The translations under genes were made by a program, and so were the position numbers. 64,000 nucleotides of DNA from Lachnoclostridium sp. (GTDB lineage: Bacteria > Bacillota > Clostridia > Lachnospirales > Lachnospiraceae). Below the pieces are notes generated by a model. The model worked only from the letters and a program-made list of their open reading frames with translations, did no database searches and was not told where the DNA came from. The stretch lies in contig JAMPEY010000011.1 of NCBI GenBank assembly GCA_023664665.1, forward strand, positions 23,251 through 87,250. The letters run 5' to 3'. This document shows positions 52,353 to 61,230 of this stretch, one piece after another (position 1 is the first letter of the stretch; each line of letters opens with the position of its first letter).

Positions 52353-53723
52353 TTGAATAATCTGAAGAAAAGCAAACTTTTAAAATGGCTGTGTATCCTT
52401 TTATGTATCACCCCGCTCACAGGCTGCGGCTCCGAATTTTCGGAAAATGATCTTGCATTTAGAGACCTCGCCCGCGAATCCAAACTGACGGGTTCTACAA
52501 TTACCTTAATGGCATCAGCAGATTGGGTGACGGATGCGGAGATGCATCTGGGAACAAATTTTGAAGCCGCAACGGGTATTCAGGTGGTCTACGATTTGTA
52601 TGCGGACGATGTCTATTTGGACACGCTTTTTGCCAAATTGGACAGCGGCAATCCGCCGGATATTTTTATGACCCAGTCCGGATTTGCCATCAAAAACACT
52701 TATCAGCTTGACAAATACTCCGTTGACCTTTCGGACGAGCCATGGATGACGGACTATGATACTTTCTCCGCTGCAGAGACATCGATTGACGGCCGCAATT
52801 ACGGAATGTCCTACTTTGACAATACGACGGATTACTATATGATCTACAACAAGAAGCTGCTAAACAATGCGGGGGTTACAGAGGTTCCCACCACATATGA
52901 TGCCTTTGTCGCCATGTGCCAAAAGATTGCGGGCATCGGCGTGATTCCTATTTATGAGCCGATGGCGGACGGATGGCACCAGACAATGCTATTTGCCGAA
53001 ACGGGGCAGTTCCTTGATAAGAGCGAACCGGGCGCCATTGAAAAATTAAACAGCAATACCATTTCATTTTCGGAGCTGGAATCTATGAAGCTTGCTTTAG
53101 AGCAGATACAAAATCTGGCGCTTAGCGGATACATGGGCAAAAGTTTTGCGACTGACACCTACGACAATGCGGTGGGATATCTGGCAAACGGCGAGTATGC
53201 GATGTGTATGTTAAGACCCGGAATGATTGATTCCATCATATCCAGCGAAATGAACAAAGGTTTTGATAAGGAGGATTTTGGCATCATGCTGCTGCCCGTC
53301 TGCGACAACCGGATACTCAATGTCCACCCTACCGGACCGTCAAAATTTATAAGCAACGCCTCCCGAAATATCGATGCAGCCAAATTATATTTACAATATA
53401 TCGCATCAAAGGAAAACATACAATATGTAATTGACAATGCTAATAGCGTGAACAACCTTCCTTTTGATTTGGGACAGGTCACCGGTCATGATGAGGTGAC
53501 AAGGGAATTCCTTGACCGATTCGATGATGAAGAATCCGGTCTGGTGCTTCAGGATGAGATTACTTACTTTAATGAGCAGTGGGGCGAGATTTCCGATGAT
53601 ATTCTCAAGATGTGCGAGGGAGCAATGTCTCCCGAGGATGTTCTGAAACGGATTGATGCAAGAAGGACTTCCCTTGCGCAAGCGGCGGATGACCCGGCAT
53701 GGAAATGTGAGAAGAATTTCTAA
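52353..53723 (+). CDS. sugar-type ABC transporter solute-binding lipoprotein
   Basis: A family 1 extracellular solute-binding protein of about 456 residues. It has lipobox PLTGC (Cys near residue 25 from TTG), then the usual ITLMASADWVTDAEMHLGTNFEAATGIQV opening, DIFMTQSGFAIKN, and the Trp-rich hinge near WHQTMLFAE. It should capture a sugar or oligosaccharide for a permease, but no permease genes adjoin, so it may be an orphan or sensor partner. A TTG start at 52353 with GGAGAG 7 bases upstream is preferred; an ATG at 52338 lies directly on a GGGA. The GGDEF/EAL gene is convergent. Confidence 0.88.
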   Translation: MNNLKKSKLLKWLCILLCITPLTGCGSEFSENDLAFRDLARESKLTGSTITLMASADWVTDAEMHLGTNFEAATGIQVVYDLYADDVYLDTLFAKLDSGNPPDIFMTQSGFAIKNTYQLDKYSVDLSDEPWMTDYDTFSAAETSIDGRNYGMSYFDNTTDYYMIYNKKLLNNAGVTEVPTTYDAFVAMCQKIAGIGVIPIYEPMADGWHQTMLFAETGQFLDKSEPGAIEKLNSNTISFSELESMKLALEQIQNLALSGYMGKSFATDTYDNAVGYLANGEYAMCMLRPGMIDSIISSEMNKGFDKEDFGIMLLPVCDNRILNVHPTGPSKFISNASRNIDAAKLYLQYIASKENIQYVIDNANSVNNLPFDLGQVTGHDEVTREFLDRFDDEESGLVLQDEITYFNEQWGEISDDILKMCEGAMSPEDVLKRIDARRTSLAQAADDPAWKCEKNF

Positions 53724-53752
53724 GGCACTTAAGGACAGTGCCTAAGAAATTC
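53714..53752. terminator. bidirectional hairpin overlapping the solute-binding gene stop
   Basis: GAATTTCTAAGGCACT (53714-53729) pairs with AGTGCCTAAGAAATTC (53737-53752) with one mismatch and a seven-base loop. The stop codon at 53721-53723 lies in the stem. Confidence 0.65.
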
Positions 53753-53766
53753 TAAATCTCACATCC

Positions 53767-56043
53767 TCATAAATACCTCGCCTCAAAGTCTGCCACGGAC
53801 ATGGGTTTGGAGAAATAATATCCCTGATAGATATCACAGCCCACTCCCTTAAGGAATTCCAACTGCTCCTCCGTCTCCACGCCCTCCGCGATGGTCTTCA
53901 TGTGAAGCTCTCTTGACAAATCCACAATACTTCTAAGGATGGCATGGCTTCGCTCCTCGTTTTCCGTGTCTCCCAAGAACTTCATGTCAATCTTCAGCAC
54001 ATCCACACAGATATCCTTCAGCATGTTAAAGGAAGAATATGCGCTTCCGAAATCATCCATCTCGACCTCGAATCCCGCCTCCTGTAGCCTCTCCACAAGA
54101 TGCACATGCTGCTTCAGATCATTGATGATTGCCGACTCCGTAATCTCCAGCTTTAAGTTCCTTGCCTCAATACCATGCTCTTTCACAAGAGATACATAAT
54201 GCTCGTAAATATCAAGGGCATAAAGATCTCTTGCCGAGATATTGACGGATATATAAAGGTCATTCCTGCCCTTTTCCTTCCATTCCCTCAGCTTCTCACA
54301 AGCCTGTTTCCAAATACAGATATCCAGCTCCGTGATTCTGCCGTTCATTTCAAAGAAAGGAATGAACTGTGCCGGAGGAATCAAGCCATCCTCCCTGTGT
54401 ATCCATCTCGCCAAAGCCTCTGCGCCGATTACCTTCCCCTCTTTGTCTACCTGCGGCTGCAGATAAATCTGTATCTCCCCATGTTCAATCGCCTTACTCA
54501 GCTCGGCGTTATAGCGTTCCCTCAGCATCGCCTCTTTCTGGATGCTTTCGTCAAACCACATAATCCGCTTTCCATAATCGCCCTTGATGGTGTCGCATGC
54601 CATGGAGGCCTTGTTGCAGATTGCCAACATCTCCTGCGACGGCTCTGTAATCTCGTACACACCGGCCTTTATAATCAGATTAAAATTATTGGTGCTGTAA
54701 GACTTAGCCACCCCGTCTATGGCATTCAGGAACTGTTGCGGGACAAAGGCATCCTTCGGCATCATTATGTAAAAATCCGTTTCCCCGATTCTGCCATAAA
54801 CACAATTCGGAATAGCAGCCAGCCCCGTCCTCAAAGCCTGCGCCGTCCGAATCAGATAGTCATCATATTTTTCCTTACCGAACAGTTCCTTGAAAACCCT
54901 GAACTTCTCAACACTCGAACAGGTTATGACAAAATCGGTGTCCGGGTGTTCCTCCAGAAGCCTTCTCGCCTTTTCGTGAAAATGCGCTTCATTGTAAATC
55001 CCCGTGAGTTCGTCAAAATTCGCACGGCGAACCATTTCCCTATAATTCCTGATGGACTCGGTGACATTCCTGATCCAATAAACAATTCCGATAAGCTTGC
55101 CGTCCTCATCCAGCGCCATATGCTGAATCTCGTAATAGTATGTACCGTCCTCCCGGGCAATCGACATCACCCGCCCGTTCCACGCATTCTCCACATTGGC
55201 TTCGGAGATTACCTTGCTCCAATAGGTCTCCTCGTTATCTATTCCCTGCATCCCCTTAAGCCCGACTGCATCGCTGTATCCCGCGGTTACAAACTGAAGC
55301 TGGTGCTCATCATCATATAACACGATACCATCATTTAATTTATCGGCAACAAAGCGCATCACCCTATGATTCAACTTTCTGGGCGCATAATGCACTGCCA
55401 TATACACAATCACTATTTCACAGAACGCGAAACAGATCACATGCACCAGAATCGGCTGCTTCCCAATATGGGAAGCCACACAGGAAGCTGCCATCACCGC
55501 AAGAACAATCGCAACGCCCGAATACCTAAGGCGGTAAATCCTCGCACTTTGGGATGCGGCAATCAGAAGCACCACCACCGCCCCGACCAAGGTAATACCG
55601 CTCACTACGGCATACACATAAAGCATGGAAAATCCTCTGGAAATCCAGAAGATATGATTGTACCATTTGGCATGGGCAATGGTGAAAAATCTCTCTGAAA
55701 ATATTCCCCAGATCAAAGCGGCCGACTCCAGCGCCGTAATCCAAAACAAAGGCGACCTGTAAACTTTAAATAATCGATACCCCGAGTAGCTGACAGAGAA
55801 CCTGAATATCATCATTGCATACCACGCAAAGGCAATATAGTAAAATGTAAATGCATAATACGCAATCTGCCTGTCTTTTGTAAGCAATATAACAATCTCC
55901 GGAACAACGATTCCCGCCACTCCCCAAGCCATATTCCTAAGATGCATTATACTGTCTGTCCTTTTCATATCATGGAGCCGAAAAATCATAATACTGTTAA
56001 TCGCCAGCAAAAGAACCAAGAAACCCGTCATGGTAATCCGCAT
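53767..56043 (-). CDS. membrane GGDEF/EAL protein, likely c-di-GMP phosphodiesterase
   Basis: The 758-residue protein has about seven N-terminal membrane helices (residues 1-220), a PAS-like domain (KLNDGIVLYDDEHQLQFVTAGYS), a GGDEF domain and an EAL domain. The GGDEF active loop reads RIGETDFY instead of GGDEF, so cyclase activity is unlikely. The EAL domain is complete: EALARW, NISARDL, EITES, DDFGSAYSS, KIDMKF, EGVETEEQ and QGYYFSKP. So it should break down cyclic di-GMP at the membrane under control of an unknown signal. AAGGAAGTGAG precedes the ATG. Confidence 0.93.
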   Translation of the reverse strand: MRITMTGFLVLLLAINSIMIFRLHDMKRTDSIMHLRNMAWGVAGIVVPEIVILLTKDRQIAYYAFTFYYIAFAWYAMMIFRFSVSYSGYRLFKVYRSPLFWITALESAALIWGIFSERFFTIAHAKWYNHIFWISRGFSMLYVYAVVSGITLVGAVVVLLIAASQSARIYRLRYSGVAIVLAVMAASCVASHIGKQPILVHVICFAFCEIVIVYMAVHYAPRKLNHRVMRFVADKLNDGIVLYDDEHQLQFVTAGYSDAVGLKGMQGIDNEETYWSKVISEANVENAWNGRVMSIAREDGTYYYEIQHMALDEDGKLIGIVYWIRNVTESIRNYREMVRRANFDELTGIYNEAHFHEKARRLLEEHPDTDFVITCSSVEKFRVFKELFGKEKYDDYLIRTAQALRTGLAAIPNCVYGRIGETDFYIMMPKDAFVPQQFLNAIDGVAKSYSTNNFNLIIKAGVYEITEPSQEMLAICNKASMACDTIKGDYGKRIMWFDESIQKEAMLRERYNAELSKAIEHGEIQIYLQPQVDKEGKVIGAEALARWIHREDGLIPPAQFIPFFEMNGRITELDICIWKQACEKLREWKEKGRNDLYISVNISARDLYALDIYEHYVSLVKEHGIEARNLKLEITESAIINDLKQHVHLVERLQEAGFEVEMDDFGSAYSSFNMLKDICVDVLKIDMKFLGDTENEERSHAILRSIVDLSRELHMKTIAEGVETEEQLEFLKGVGCDIYQGYYFSKPMSVADFEARYL

Positions 56044-56140
56044 TTACTCACTTCCTTCCATAAGTTACTCGCTTTCTGTCATGAGTATGGTTTTATTATA
56101 GCATACATTTCCAAATATTAATATCTTTTTCATTTAGGTC

Positions 56141-56169
56141 TTGACATATTATTAAAATGATAATATGAT
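56141..56169 (+). promoter_or_regulatory. promoter of the SPFH operon
   Basis: TTGACA (56141-56146), 17 bases, TATGAT (56164-56169), 57 bases before the start codon. Confidence 0.8.
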
Positions 56170-56226
56170 AAGGCTACCATGCATGGAGACTGCACCTGTG
56201 CGTAAAACAACGGAGGAGGAATGGTT

Positions 56227-57246
56227 ATGGCTATCACTTACAAAAAATTTGAACCCACGGAATATGTTATGAAAGTAAAAAAGGGAAAGGTAGTGCAAAA
56301 AGGTCTGGGATTGTCCTTTTTCTATAATACCATGAACACCAGCATGATGGTCATTCCCGCCACGGCATTTGACACAAGCTTTGCCTTCAGCGACATTCTG
56401 ACCTCGGATTTCCAGAATATCAGCGTACAGGGAGATATCTCCTATGTGATTACGGACTATGAAAAAGCTTCCAAGATGGTGGATTTTTCCTATAAAGACA
56501 AAAAGGAATATACTGCGGTCTTGGTTGAGGCAAAACAAAAAATGGCAAAGCGCATTATCAATCTCGCAAAGGTCTATGTCACCAAATTTGCAAGGGAGAA
56601 AAATGTGAGAGACGCCATCATGGCAGCGGATGAGCTTGCGGCTGTCTTAAAGGCGGATATGAAAGAAGATGAGACTCTCAATGAATTTGGGCTGGCGCTG
56701 ATTTCCGTTTCCATTCTCGGAATCATACCCCAGAGCGATACCAGAAAAGCTTTGGAAGCCGCCACAAGAGAAGAAATTTTGAAACAACAGGACGACGCCA
56801 TTTATAAGCGTAGAAATGCGGCGATTGAGCAGGAGCGCATCGTAAAGGAAAATGAATTGAATACCGAAATCAAAGTTGCGGAAAAGCAAAAGGAAAAGCG
56901 GGAAAAGGAAATGGAAGTCAAACGCCTTGTACAGGAAAAGCAGGCGGAGCTGGATGCGCAAAAGCTTGCCAACGATATCCGGCTTGAGGAGGAAAACTGC
57001 AGGCTGGTAGACTTGCAGACGGAAAACGAGAAGAAAAAATCCGATGCAAAGGCATATGATTCGGAAGTGCTGCTCAAAACCTTTACCGGCATAGACAAGG
57101 AAGTTGTCAAAGCTTTAGTTACCAGCGGAATGGACAGCAAAGCGTTAATTGCCAAGGCTTTTGTGGAAATCGGTGACAAGGCGGACAAAATCGGAGTGCT
57201 GAATGTATCTCCCGATTTGTTGGAAACCCTAACACAACAATCATAA
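56227..57246 (+). CDS. SPFH (band-7-like) domain protein (339 aa)
   Basis: SPFH proteins form membrane-associated or soluble oligomers. The N-terminal part (residues 5-190) has the band-7 pattern (NISVQGDISYVITDYEKA, LNEFGLALISVSILGIIPQ). A long charged coiled coil follows (residues 195-275, rich in KEREKE repeats), then a C-terminal helical tail ending in TLTQQS. No membrane helix is present, unlike stomatins. GGAGG 7 bases before the ATG at 56227 sets the start. It is the first gene of a set with an NAD kinase-like and an NrtR-like gene, which suggests a link to NAD metabolism. Confidence 0.85.
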   Translation: MAITYKKFEPTEYVMKVKKGKVVQKGLGLSFFYNTMNTSMMVIPATAFDTSFAFSDILTSDFQNISVQGDISYVITDYEKASKMVDFSYKDKKEYTAVLVEAKQKMAKRIINLAKVYVTKFAREKNVRDAIMAADELAAVLKADMKEDETLNEFGLALISVSILGIIPQSDTRKALEAATREEILKQQDDAIYKRRNAAIEQERIVKENELNTEIKVAEKQKEKREKEMEVKRLVQEKQAELDAQKLANDIRLEEENCRLVDLQTENEKKKSDAKAYDSEVLLKTFTGIDKEVVKALVTSGMDSKALIAKAFVEIGDKADKIGVLNVSPDLLETLTQQS

Positions 57247-57282
57247 CCCGGGACGCCGGCGGCGGAAAGGCATGGTCATTAA

Positions 57283-58209
57283 ATGGAACGAGGAATGAAT
57301 AAAGCCGTTCTCGTCACAAGACGAACCCGGCTGCAGGAATTGATTGCAAAATATAATACCATGGAACAGGCAAAATTCTATATCGAGCATCTGGGGGCGG
57401 ATTTTTCCGATTACATCAACGAGGACAAAAAGTATCAACAAGCGGTGGAAGAAGTGATGGGCACAGCGGAAAGATATGCACGCCTCCAGAGAATCGACCG
57501 GGATTTTCTTCCCAATATGATTTTTGGTAAAGAGGATATCGTGATTGCCCTCGGGCAGGACGGTCTGGTGGCAAATGTGATGAAATATCTGAACGGACAG
57601 CCCCTCATAGGCGTCAATCCCGATATTTCCAGATGGGACGGAGTGCTGCTTCCTTTTGAAGCGGGGCAGTTAGAACAAGTTCTCCAAAATGTCATTTCGG
57701 GACATTACGGGTCTAAGGAAGTGACCATGGCACAGGCGAGCACACAGGACGGACAGAAAATGCTTGCGGTCAACGACTTGTTTGTGGGGCAGAAAACCCA
57801 TACTTCCGCACGGTATGACATTACATGGAATCAAAAAAGCGAGTACCAATCTTCCAGCGGAATCATTATTTCCACGGGTTTAGGCTCCACCGGCTGGTAC
57901 AAATCCGTTATGACTCAGGCGGCATACATCGCCGGAGCGTTCGGCGGCGAACCTTTTTCGGGCGAACCCCTGAGCTGGGAGGCGGATAAGCTGATATTTG
58001 TAGTGAGGGAACCTTTTCCCAGCCGCTCCACCCGGACAGAGATTGTCTACGGAAAATTAACGCAGGGGGACAACTTCCGAATTTTATCCCAAATGCCCGA
58101 AAACGGCGTGGTCTTTTCGGACGGCATCGAAAGCGACGCCATTTCTTTTAATTCGGGGACGGAGATTACCATAGAAATAGCTCCCGAAAAAGGACAATTG
58201 GTAGTGTAA
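57283..58209 (+). CDS. NAD kinase-like protein
   Basis: The 308-residue protein has the ATP-NAD kinase core order: an N-terminal Rossmann-like part ending IVIALGQDGLVANVMKYLN (the usual GGDG is GQDG), then LIGVNPD. SSSGIIISTGLGSTGWYKS matches the conserved STPxGSTAY-type segment, and VFSDGIESDAI the closing block. The changed first Gly of GGDG and the divergent second loop suggest a non-canonical kinase or NAD-sensing relative. Start at 57283 has GGAAAGG 12 bases upstream; ATG at 57295 is also possible. Lies 36 bases after the SPFH gene and 15 before the NrtR-like gene. Confidence 0.75.
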   Translation: MERGMNKAVLVTRRTRLQELIAKYNTMEQAKFYIEHLGADFSDYINEDKKYQQAVEEVMGTAERYARLQRIDRDFLPNMIFGKEDIVIALGQDGLVANVMKYLNGQPLIGVNPDISRWDGVLLPFEAGQLEQVLQNVISGHYGSKEVTMAQASTQDGQKMLAVNDLFVGQKTHTSARYDITWNQKSEYQSSSGIIISTGLGSTGWYKSVMTQAAYIAGAFGGEPFSGEPLSWEADKLIFVVREPFPSRSTRTEIVYGKLTQGDNFRILSQMPENGVVFSDGIESDAISFNSGTEITIEIAPEKGQLVV

Positions 58210-58224
58210 AGAGGAAAAAACAAA

Positions 58225-59142
58225 ATGAGTTTTTATAAGATGAACGAGGCGGAAAAAGAATATTTGTCCCACTATGATATGAGCAAATATGAAAGGCCTT
58301 CCGTTGCGGCGGATATTGTGATTTTTTCCATCCTGAACGACGGAATCAGCACCAATATCCGAAAGCTGCCCAAAAAGGCTTTAAAAGTCCTGCTTATCAA
58401 AAGGGCTAATTATCCCTATAAAGACTGTTGGGCGCTTCCCGGAGGTTTTGTAAAGCCCGGCGAGGATGTGGCGGAGACCGCAAGGCGCAAGCTGTATGAA
58501 GAAACCAATGTGAAAAACGCTTATTTACAGCTTGTGGGGACTTATGGGAAAAAAGACAGGGACCCCAGAGGATGGATTATTTCTAATGCCTTTATGGCGC
58601 TTACGGATGGCGAAAAATGCCGCTTAAAGGCAGGCGCGGACGCTTGGGAAGCCGAGTGGTTCAATGTCAAAATAAGGGCGCAGGAAATGAAAAAAGATTT
58701 ACGGGAAGATGTAAGCTATGTGGAAACAGAATACCGGCTTTATCTCACTAACGAAGAAAAAGGGCTTTCCTTAAACGCAGGATTAAAACAATATAGGAGC
58801 TTTCAAAATTATCATGAAACCGTCCGATATGAAATTCTGCAAAGCAAAGGTCTCGCCTTTGACCATGCAGAGATTATTTTGTCCGCAATGCTTTCCCTGC
58901 GCAGCAACACGGAACATGACTTGAGACAGGCTTTTGATCTCATGCCGGAAATGTTTACCCTGACACAACTGCAGAATGTATTTGAAATTGTGCTGGGCAG
59001 GGAACTTCTGACGGCAAACTTCCGCAGAAAAATTGCGGACTATGTGGTGGAGACCGTTCAAATCGCAGATAGCGCCGGTTATCGTCCGCCAAAATTGTTT
59101 AAGCGTAATGTGGAAGCATTTTCCGTGCATATGGTACAATAA
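58225..59142 (+). CDS. NrtR-like Nudix protein
   Basis: A 305-residue protein with a Nudix domain (residues 27-160) and a C-terminal winged-helix-like region (residues 220-300, FTLQLQ-type wording LTQLQNVFEIVLG). The Nudix box reads GGFVKPGEDVAETARRKLYEE: the second signature glutamate of REUxEE is Lys, as in NrtR regulators that bind but do not cut NAD-related ligands. In NrtR the C-terminal part binds DNA and controls NAD synthesis genes. Here it closes a three-gene operon with the NAD kinase-like gene, a sensible target. Confidence 0.85.
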   Translation: MSFYKMNEAEKEYLSHYDMSKYERPSVAADIVIFSILNDGISTNIRKLPKKALKVLLIKRANYPYKDCWALPGGFVKPGEDVAETARRKLYEETNVKNAYLQLVGTYGKKDRDPRGWIISNAFMALTDGEKCRLKAGADAWEAEWFNVKIRAQEMKKDLREDVSYVETEYRLYLTNEEKGLSLNAGLKQYRSFQNYHETVRYEILQSKGLAFDHAEIILSAMLSLRSNTEHDLRQAFDLMPEMFTLTQLQNVFEIVLGRELLTANFRRKIADYVVETVQIADSAGYRPPKLFKRNVEAFSVHMVQ

Positions 59143-59206
59143 TTCTGCTTTGTGAGGCATTATACCGGTAGCCATGGCTTGAAAAGCAAATGTCTGCTAC
59201 AGCCGC

Positions 59207-59234
59207 TTGATTTTCTGCGTGCATGTGGTATAAT
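59207..59234 (+). promoter_or_regulatory. promoter of the blaI-blaR1-like operon
   Basis: TTGATT (59207-59212), 16 bases, TATAAT (59229-59234), followed directly by a BlaI-type operator. Confidence 0.7.
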
Positions 59235-59235
59235 A

Positions 59236-59254
59236 AAACTACAAAATTAGTTTG
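59236..59254. promoter_or_regulatory. BlaI/MecI-type operator 1
   Basis: AAACTACAAAATTAGTTTG is an imperfect palindrome around ACTACAnnnnnTAGT, the form of BlaI family sites, placed just after the -10 box of the regulator's own gene. A near-identical site occurs at 61101-61119. Confidence 0.75.
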
Positions 59255-59302
59255 TCGTTACTATGAATGCGCCAACCGAAGGGCGGCGAAACGGAGATTA
59301 TT

Positions 59303-59689
59303 ATGGGCAGGCAGGAATTGTCAAAATGCGAAGGCATGGTTATGAAGACAATATGGAGCAGTGAAGATATTCTGACGATGCAGGAGATTACCGTGAAGGT
59401 GAACGCCCTGTTCCATAAAACATGGAAGACTCAGACCGTATCCACCTATCTGGCGCGGCTTGTCAAAAAAGAATATTTGTCCATGGAGAGACAGGGCCGC
59501 CTTTTTTATTATCACCCTCTGATTACGGAAGAGGACTATGCCCGGCGGGAAATCAGCAAATGCGTGGATATGTGGGGAAATACCACAATGGGCGCGTTGC
59601 TGTCAGCGTTTACGCAGACAAAAGGCCTGACGGAAGACGAGAGAGAATACATAAGGAGTATATTGGATAATGGACGGGACGATAATTAG
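59303..59689 (+). CDS. BlaI/MecI/CopY family transcriptional repressor
   Basis: The 128-residue protein has the penicillinase-repressor winged helix (LSKCEGMVMKTIWSSEDILTMQEITVKV and KTWKTQTVSTYLARLVKKEYLSMERQGR) followed by a dimerisation tail (MGALLSAFTQTKGLTEDEREYIRSILD). GGAGATTATT precedes the ATG. It overlaps the M56 peptidase gene by 20 bases, the normal blaI-blaR1 arrangement. It should bind the AAACTACA...TAGTTTG sites before itself and before the LRR gene at 61231. Confidence 0.93.
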   Translation: MGRQELSKCEGMVMKTIWSSEDILTMQEITVKVNALFHKTWKTQTVSTYLARLVKKEYLSMERQGRLFYYHPLITEEDYARREISKCVDMWGNTTMGALLSAFTQTKGLTEDEREYIRSILDNGRDDN

Positions 59690-61058
59690 GCTGATTATAT
59701 TTGCTGTTTTACTGACAAGCCTGCAGGGAAGCGTTCTGTGCATTCAGTCGCTTGGCGCGATAAAGCTGTGCGGGGAACAATACCATAAAATGCAGCTTCT
59801 TCTATTAAAATGGAGCGCTACGGCATTGCTGCTGCCGGTGGCATTTCTGGTTCTGGTTATGGAGCAGATGGACTTTAAGCACCCTTTTATTGTCTATCAT
59901 TCTGCATTTTTGGTTGCCACGAAACCTCAGGCGGCAAGGATTTATAGTGTTTTGGCGGCTGTGTGGTTTGCGGGCGTGGTTTGCCATGCAGTCATTACAG
60001 CAATTCCGCGATATCGCCTGCACTGCCTGCGCAAATCCTGTATTCCGGTAACGGATGAGCCGTGGCAGGCGCTTTTGGAGGAATATAGGTAGCGCCTCGG
60101 CACTCATAGGCTCCGCAGAGTCACTTTAAGCCGGAGTTACAGACTGCGCTCACCCATTACGGTGGGAATCTTTCGCCCTGAAATCATTCTTCCGGTTCAG
60201 GACTATACGATGGCGCAGATGCACATGATCTTAGAACATGAGATAACACATATCAAAAATAGAGATCTGCTTTGGAAAAGGATTTGTCTTGCCGCAGAGG
60301 GGCTGCATTGGTTTAACCCTCTCGTCCGGCTGCTGACCCAAAAGGTGATTTATCTGGAAGAGGTAATCTGCGACAGGCAGTCCGTGGAGAACACTTCCGT
60401 ATTTTCCGTAAAAGACTATGGAAGATTTCTGGCGGACATGGAAGATAACCGAATTGGGGAAAGCGCGGTAGCGGCGCTGTGCGAATCCCGGAATATCGTG
60501 GTGCGCAGAATCAGCCTTTTGGCGGATGAAAGCAGGAAACTGCTGCCGAAGAGATTTGTATTCCCCGCCTGCCTTGCCCTGCTGCTGTCCTGTACCATGG
60601 TTTTATCCCATACTGCTGCCGTATATGCGGCGGAATGGAGTAATGTATCTATGTATGGCACTTCCGGCGGAATTTCCGAGGGCGCTACGAAAGAATCGGC
60701 GGAAGCCGAGATGATTTATGGCGTTGCGGACTCGTCTGTCACAGAAAAGGATTTGAGTGCGGAGTATACAGAGGATCCTTTTGGGTATGAAGGCATGCTG
60801 GAGGCAAAGACCAGATATCTTGTGTTTATCGCTCAGATGCCGGAAGGAGCCGGAGTCGGTCTTATGTATAAAAGTGAGGAACGCGAAATGATCCGCGTGG
60901 GACTTAAAAATCTTTCCACGGGTGAGCTGGCATACGAGGAAGCCGGGTATGGAGGGTATAGTTATACGGTTCCGGCAGCCGGAAATTATGCTGTCTATAT
61001 CGAGAACATGCAGGAGCATGAATTGAATGGGTTTTTGTCAGGGTATTATTCCGAATGA
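59670..61058 (+). pseudogene. BlaR1-type M56 peptidase sensor with in-frame amber codon
   Basis: The frame reads through about 461 codons with one TAG at 60090-60092. Before it lie three membrane segments and ...EPWQALLEEYR. After it comes RLGTHRLRRVTLSRSYRLRSPITVGIFRPEIILP, then the zinc site HEITHIKNRD, further helices and an outside domain. A CAG to TAG change explains it. BlaR1-type sensors cleave the BlaI repressor upon signal; without the metallopeptidase the repressor would stay on. The C-terminal piece has a possible GTG start at 60162 but no clear ribosome site. Confidence 0.85.
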
Positions 61059-61073
61059 CCGAATGCCCCTGTG

Positions 61074-61102
61074 TTGTAGGCTGTATATTTTTATTTTATT
61101 AA
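61074..61102 (+). promoter_or_regulatory. promoter of the LRR-DUF4241 genes
   Basis: TTGTAG (61074-61079), 17 bases, TATTAA (61097-61102), overlapped by a BlaI-type operator. Confidence 0.55.
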
Positions 61103-61119
61103 ACTACAAATATAGTTTG
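61101..61119. promoter_or_regulatory. BlaI/MecI-type operator 2
   Basis: AAACTACAAATATAGTTTG is an almost perfect palindrome and differs from operator 1 at only two or three positions. It overlaps the promoter of the LRR gene, placing that gene in the BlaI regulon. Confidence 0.75.
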
Positions 61120-61230
61120 ATAAACCCCGGTTTTGCTGCACGGACTTTGTTAAGCAGTCAGGAAGGGAGGAAATGGGAAACTTCGATTAGATTAAGAAAA
61201 TTTTGATGAAGACAAGGAGGCAAATATTGT

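Noticed and set aside
44332-61058. TAG read as a sense codon (amber recoding), suggested by two in-frame TAG codons
   Set aside because: TAG is used as a normal stop elsewhere (hsdM at 18988, the BlaI-type gene at 59689), so single nonsense mutations are the simpler reading.
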